Source: an uncultured Clostridia bacterium (lineage in GTDB: Bacteria > Bacillota > Clostridia > Oscillospirales > Ruminococcaceae). From it: DNA of 31,487 bases. Below are positions 30,801 through 31,487 of this stretch, piece after piece. The stretch lies in assembly GCA_947630315.1 (NCBI GenBank), contig CANRHA010000002.1:1-31487 (forward strand). Reading direction: 5' to 3'. The notes under the pieces are model-generated. The model was not told the origin of the DNA and searched no databases. It saw only the letters and a list, made by a program, of their open reading frames with translations. Every line of letters starts with the position of its first letter. Position 1 is the first letter of the stretch. The position numbers and the translations under genes are program-made.

Positions 30801-31487
30801 GGACTGCACGGCAGCGATGAATGTCGCAAAAACAGGATGGAACGGTAGCGTGCTGACGGTCAAAATTCGTTATAAAAAGGACGCCAATCACCTCGACGGT
30901 GAGATTCAGAGCCTTGTGATTCCCGCTCGCCGGGCGGCTCCGGACATCTCCGAAACGACAGTCAGCAAGTCGCAGACAGAAATCTCGATTGCCGAAATCG
31001 CCGGCTGTGAGTATTCGCTCGACGGCGTGACATGGCAGGATAACGGTAGCTTCAGCGAGCTTGATAACGGTGAAACTTACGAGATTCATATCCGCTACAA
31101 GGCGACTGCGAGCGCGTTTGCATCGTTCATATCTCAAAAAACGGTAGTAACCTCTTCGACAGCTGACGGCACCACCGAGCTGCTTCCCGGCGAGACTGTT
31201 GAGGCGGGCGATGGGTCAATCAAAAACCTTGGCGGCGAGATTATTATCGATGACGGAGCGGGCAACGAGACGACCGTGACTCTGCCCGACGGCGGTTCGG
31301 TCGAGGTAGATGAGCAAGGCAACGTGACTGTTCCCGGCGGCGGCGAGGTTGCGGTTGGGGATAATCCGGCGGTCAGCTTGCCCGTGGGCGGCAAGGTCGA
31401 GCCTGACGGCACAGTAATCGCTGATGAGGTCAAAATCGGAAATACCGATGTCAAGGGCGAAGATGTAACAGTCACACCCGATGGAAA
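21736..31487 (+). CDS. Partial giant secreted surface protein: beta-helix modules, InlB B-repeat, Ig-like and YDG/MBG repeats
   Basis: The frame is open for 3250 codons and runs off the window end. Residues 1-29 are a signal peptide (MIRNIFRRIL, then a hydrophobic core and VIFA cleavage). Residues 35-61 hold a Cys/His cluster, and 62-128 a Pro/Thr/Glu linker. Five modules of about 246-285 residues follow (129-1458). Each starts with HxH, then has 'GxYYL', 'LCLNGH', 'SLTVYDC' and repeated 'GGxxxISGG' strands typical of a right-handed beta-helix. An InlB/Listeria-Bacteroides B-repeat follows (1459-1534, 'GWSTEQVASEVKY', 'DLTLYPVW'). Then come a BIG2-like domain (1535-1625), a Big_3_5-like domain (1626-1729) and alternating YDG ('KTYDGTT') and MBG ('FTYDGEPHxVTATV') domains to about 2988. 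The rest is a Gly/Asp/Val-rich stretch. These families are known from adhesins and cell-surface proteins. No catalytic motif is seen. Whether it ends in a sortase or S-layer anchor cannot be judged. Confidence 0.88.
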   Translation, partial: MIRNIFRRILSLASALAIVFTAYPPVIFADDGGLCPHHPEHTAECGYVEGVSPCNFVCKICGTPEPEVTTSPEEQPSVTTAPEPEPVETLTTEATPEESETMPTEPLPEPDSSPAEPEVQMMSLEAEPHNHVEDGIEWTAWAETDSLPDSAGSYYLTTDVTLSNTWKVSGNVNLCLNGWTVTGNFYGYMIQIDGGSLTVYDCKDNLGKIGCADKNTCSIRVYSGNFTLEGGQIYSATNGRAIIVAPAGTAAINNGEIIAEPGYALYLDGGSLNINGGKISASEYYAVYITTGNLTLSGNPIISSYSTYGELADIYFSPREGSITPITINQLFNPPEGETYSISAKPSITISVFATVSGELNAADYAKYFTSANGSLTVVAEGNSLKLVERPKHIHKGDSTEFQPWVSADSLPTEAGNYYLTEDVIISSIVTIKPYQNIKLCLNGHNVNFSTSAANYMIGNGCSLTIYDCGDGEISGNSGNSIITLGGGTFTLESGKITNTNNYANVINCSSGSCYIKGGVVSGGGGINATGGTLTISGGQIIGGLKPGISSQGVLIINGGDISSSTVYAVNVTGGSFNLSGSPTIHSDNSADIGLSKSCVITIDEDLQNKTPYTITADPGVFANVEGGLNAEEYIKNFTSANDDYAVVADGNSLKLVEVHRHTDGEEFLPWDGKSDLTEGKYYLVDNTDIGAGVIIKGDVTLCLNGKTLNCGEDNLYITSGNSLTVCDCSNDKVGKISSTTNKVPINIDSGSFTLESGTISAANSNGSAIQVGGNGSSATIIDGIVESDNVAISAVDQSSTVIVKGGEIKGGSEKMSYGIFSYAGIINISGGTITSSGDCAVRIYNYVLEEEPEYSILGGTLEISNNPAIKGVGADIQLDGTSVLTIAESLTGGPYVIDGVADRVFATGDGVEASIGCFTLTKDLTDEGYVIVAEDGGLKAVVKHEHEDETNFETKWDNETELPSDEGIYFLTKDVTLSANWDVNSDITLCLNGHKIDCGGSYININGAGSLTVYDDPDKEGEITGGGTQTINVDGGKFTLESGTVSGNAYVIKAIENSTVTINGGEIKGYYEGIESKGEVIIRGGKITSSTINCFAVSVLESGHLTISGNPELKSIAGSAEIGLASKALTVDGELTGENKYRIGMEISEPRAFADGKFAVQSADKFTSSNSDYRVEKVGSELWLVPKDAHVHDDGTIFMPWESSNSLPATAGNYYLKNDVNIDHGTWSVNGDTKLCLDGHKITFGSVAWAEVPADASLTVYDCNGAGSIVGGSLHCINNVEGTFTLEGGTIESGRGDEAIYAGSGKIVINGGIVNGKITGDYSGYSITITGGQINGEVSARGDLNISGGTITSSSMAVSAMSSFTLSGKPTIKGEGGVDISLSSPYSPPITINEKLEGGPYSIEAIAAKYNLSESCIIASGAGAVASIGCFKLTDELESAGYEIAAVDSTLVARLRTYTIKYESGEGDDISGDSFTETKTHGKDITISDKIFTRPEYTQIGWSTEQVASEVKYAFGAEYADNADLTLYPVWEKNEIHFYVDGKEATGSLSLKVGESAEISVKITPDGAECGSIQWRISGDEICSIDPVDNTAKITATAGGVCTLTATTDGVLTRNSISIMVVRLDPTVSADDQTVTYGDDVTITAKIEKAVSNGIALMAYYDNKVTFMLGYNVLGTADVVGDTATLTIPATRANGFVIGNNTVILQYSGSGELEHSSRTVKVNVTPKPLTATITGTTSKTYDGTTSADGLGLELELSGVVEGDTVGVSAEFAYDSANAGERTISAENAALTGESAGYYVLNEIKPISGKIDPKAVTIKLTDGDFTYDGEPHMVTATVEGAVEGDEFEIEYTGNTATEAGNYTAKVISLGNANYTLSGSAECEWKIAPRVAEIEWTGEDFAYDGKSHTVTATVKNAVAGDKFEIEYTGNTATESGDYTAKVTDLGNANYALNGATGIEHKWKITALSLADAQVEIVGTYTYNGELQAPEIIVTLGDKVLSAGDYTVTYSGEVKDANTYTVTITGTGNYSGSVSAEFEIAPKLLTARISGTLSKVYDGTVDVNDDVRIALSGVIGTDGVTATSEISYDSANAGTRKIVAKNITLSGEDAKNYALASTQAEVSGSITPAPIDLPNTEFIYSGEAKTVIQISGIGETVTATLTAFSSDAGEYEYSETAKEGGYTVELSSENYAVSKAETLTIKPRVAVIEWQGGEFTYDGTVHEVTATVENAVAGDEFEIEYTGNTATEAGDYTAKVTALGNANYALNNPDALQWSILPAVAEFTWVGDTFAYDGQEHSVSAEVKKVAENDEFVLKYNNEKSNKVGSYTAEVTSLGNSNYTLDGSTSKTHAWSISKSALTVATLPTAADITYGQSLSDSALAGGVVMNGKTAVSGSFAWVDGDKTPAVKDSGKSFAIVFTPDDSSYDPVEAEATITISKAVLTPKIGRIDNKVYDGGTVANGVITLSGAKFDDVPTATAKFNFIDKNAGKNKSVNVSDITLSEGWSDNYELSTGSLLNQSTNAEILPRPAEIEWTGADFTYDGTVHEVTATVKNAVDGDKFNITNTGNTATEAGNYTAEVTDLGNENYTLNGAARVEHKWKITALSIAEAEIEIVGTYTYNGEVQTPEIRVTLDGKVLSADDYTVTYSDEVKDANTYTVTLTGTGNYSGNASAEFEIAPKSLTANISGTLSKIYDGTTEVNDDVKIAVTGVIGTDDVKATSEFSYDSANAGARKIIAKNITLSGETAKNYALSSKQAEISGSITPAPIDLPDSEFIYGGEAKTVIQVSGIGETVTATLTAFSSNAGEYEYSEAAKESCYTVELSSKNYKVQSAGTLTIKPLVAVLEWQSDEFTYDGTVHEVAATVKNAIVGDEFKIEYTGNTANAAGDYTAKVTALGNTNYTLETANEYEWEIAPRAAEIEWVGEEYTYDGEPHTVTATVKNAVMGDKFNITYTNNTATEAGDYTAKVTDLGNENYTLNGATGIEHKWKITAASQAAPEVEIDFINETLSTDETMEFSVDGETWQDCTAAMNVAKTGWNGSVLTVKIRYKKDANHLDGEIQSLVIPARRAAPDISETTVSKSQTEISIAEIAGCEYSLDGVTWQDNGSFSELDNGETYEIHIRYKATASAFASFISQKTVVTSSTADGTTELLPGETVEAGDGSIKNLGGEIIIDDGAGNETTVTLPDGGSVEVDEQGNVTVPGGGEVAVGDNPAVSLPVGGKVEPDGTVIADEVKIGNTDVKGEDVTVTPDG
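21838..21918 (+). other. Cys/His-rich N-terminal segment
   Basis: Residues 35-61 read C-x-HH-x2-H-x3-C-x8-C-x3-C-x2-C, with 'ECGYVEGVSPC'. Similar 'CGY...C' segments are familiar in clostridial exoproteins. The spacing could bind zinc or form disulfides. The family is not named here. Confidence 0.5.
22120..26109 (+). repeat. Five tandem beta-helix-like modules with HxH and LCLNG motifs
   Basis: Modules begin at about 22120, 22912, 23713, 24568 and 25306. They start with HNH, HIH, HRH, HEH and HVH respectively. Each continues with an aromatic 'xxW' box, 'GNYYLTxDV', 'LCLNGH', 'SLTVYDC' and then strand repeats such as 'GGTFTLESGxI'. Module length varies between about 246 and 285 residues. The aligned Cys of 'YDC' is Asp in module four (24784-24786). 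Confidence 0.8.
26110..26337 (+). other. InlB B-repeat/Listeria-Bacteroides repeat domain
   Basis: The residues 'YTIKYESGEGDDISGD', 'FTRPEYTQIGWSTE' and 'YADNADLTLYPVWEK' follow the standard beta-grasp repeat pattern (GY/GW followed by 'LYPVW'). This is a common spacer domain in Gram-positive surface proteins. It separates the beta-helix modules from the Ig-like and MBG array. Confidence 0.8.
27403..28341 (+). repeat. 313-codon segmental duplication, copy 1 (MBG-YDG block)
   Basis: Four sub-domains in order: MBG ('VAEIEWTGEDFAYDG'), an Ig-like unit ('GTYTYNGELQAPEI'), YDG ('SGTLSKVYDGTVDV') and a unit starting 'IDLPNTEFIYSGEAKTV'. It aligns without any gap to 29311-30249. By manual count about 63 of 313 residues differ, i.e. 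about 80 per cent identity. Confidence 0.85.
29311..30249 (+). repeat. 313-codon segmental duplication, copy 2 (MBG-YDG block)
   Basis: Gap-free partner of 27403-28341 at an offset of 1908 nt (636 codons). Sub-domain starts fall at identical relative positions (0, 225, 456 and 717). The similarity extends into the next MBG domain (28342 and 30250 onward) before it fades. Confidence 0.85.

Noticed and set aside
22120..31487. CRISPR array or tandem DNA satellite suspected from the strong periodicity
   Set aside because: The repeats are diverged, in frame and protein-level. No identical short repeats with regular spacers occur.
1..31487. tRNA, rRNA, integrase, transposase or att sites
   Set aside because: None could be recognised on either strand by reading.

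Overview
The window looks like part of a low-redundancy accessory or surface-protein region of a Gram-positive anaerobe of class Clostridia, most likely a gut Oscillospirales/Ruminococcaceae-type bacterium. This rests on FctA/Cna-B-type pilin modules, InlB-type B-repeats, YDG/MBG repeats, a Firmicutes-style GH92 relic, strong AGGAG-type ribosome binding sites and a mixed base composition. The taxonomic call is an inference; no rRNA or housekeeping gene is present.

Layout. (1) Positions 1-627 hold no gene, but contain several copies of short GC-rich palindromic and 'AATAGCATGAG...GCGAATACCTTT' intergenic repeats. (2) Positions 628-666 are a strong intrinsic terminator for the minus-strand gene. 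(3) Positions 665-19990 (minus) are one uninterrupted gene for a secreted protein of about 6441 residues. It has a signal peptide, a roughly 1400-residue N-terminal region of unknown fold, about twenty FctA-type isopeptide-linkage modules in series, Cna-B/DUF7601-like modules, a DUF11-like pair, nine more Cna-B-like modules and an acidic/proline tail with no LPXTG anchor. (4) About 0.15 kb upstream of its start is a promoter whose TATAAT -10 box directly abuts a ten-G homopolymer, a candidate phase-variation switch. (5) Positions 20498-21366 (minus) are a broken relic of a GH92 alpha-mannosidase-family lipoprotein. (6) From 21736 to the end (plus) runs a second giant secreted protein, at least 3250 residues and cut by the window end. 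It has a Cys/His-rich N-terminus, five beta-helix-like modules, an InlB B-repeat, Ig-like domains and a long YDG/MBG repeat array containing a 313-codon duplication.

Taken together, the window is a divergent pair of giant repeat-built exoproteins flanking a decayed glycosidase gene. The minus-strand protein looks like a very long, covalently stiffened rod, an 'all-in-one-chain pilus'. The plus-strand protein looks like a modular adhesin or cell-surface stalk. Both are exported by Sec. No sortase, secretion accessory, regulator or RNA gene is visible. Cooperation of the two proteins in adhesion or surface-layer architecture is inferred only from adjacency and domain type.
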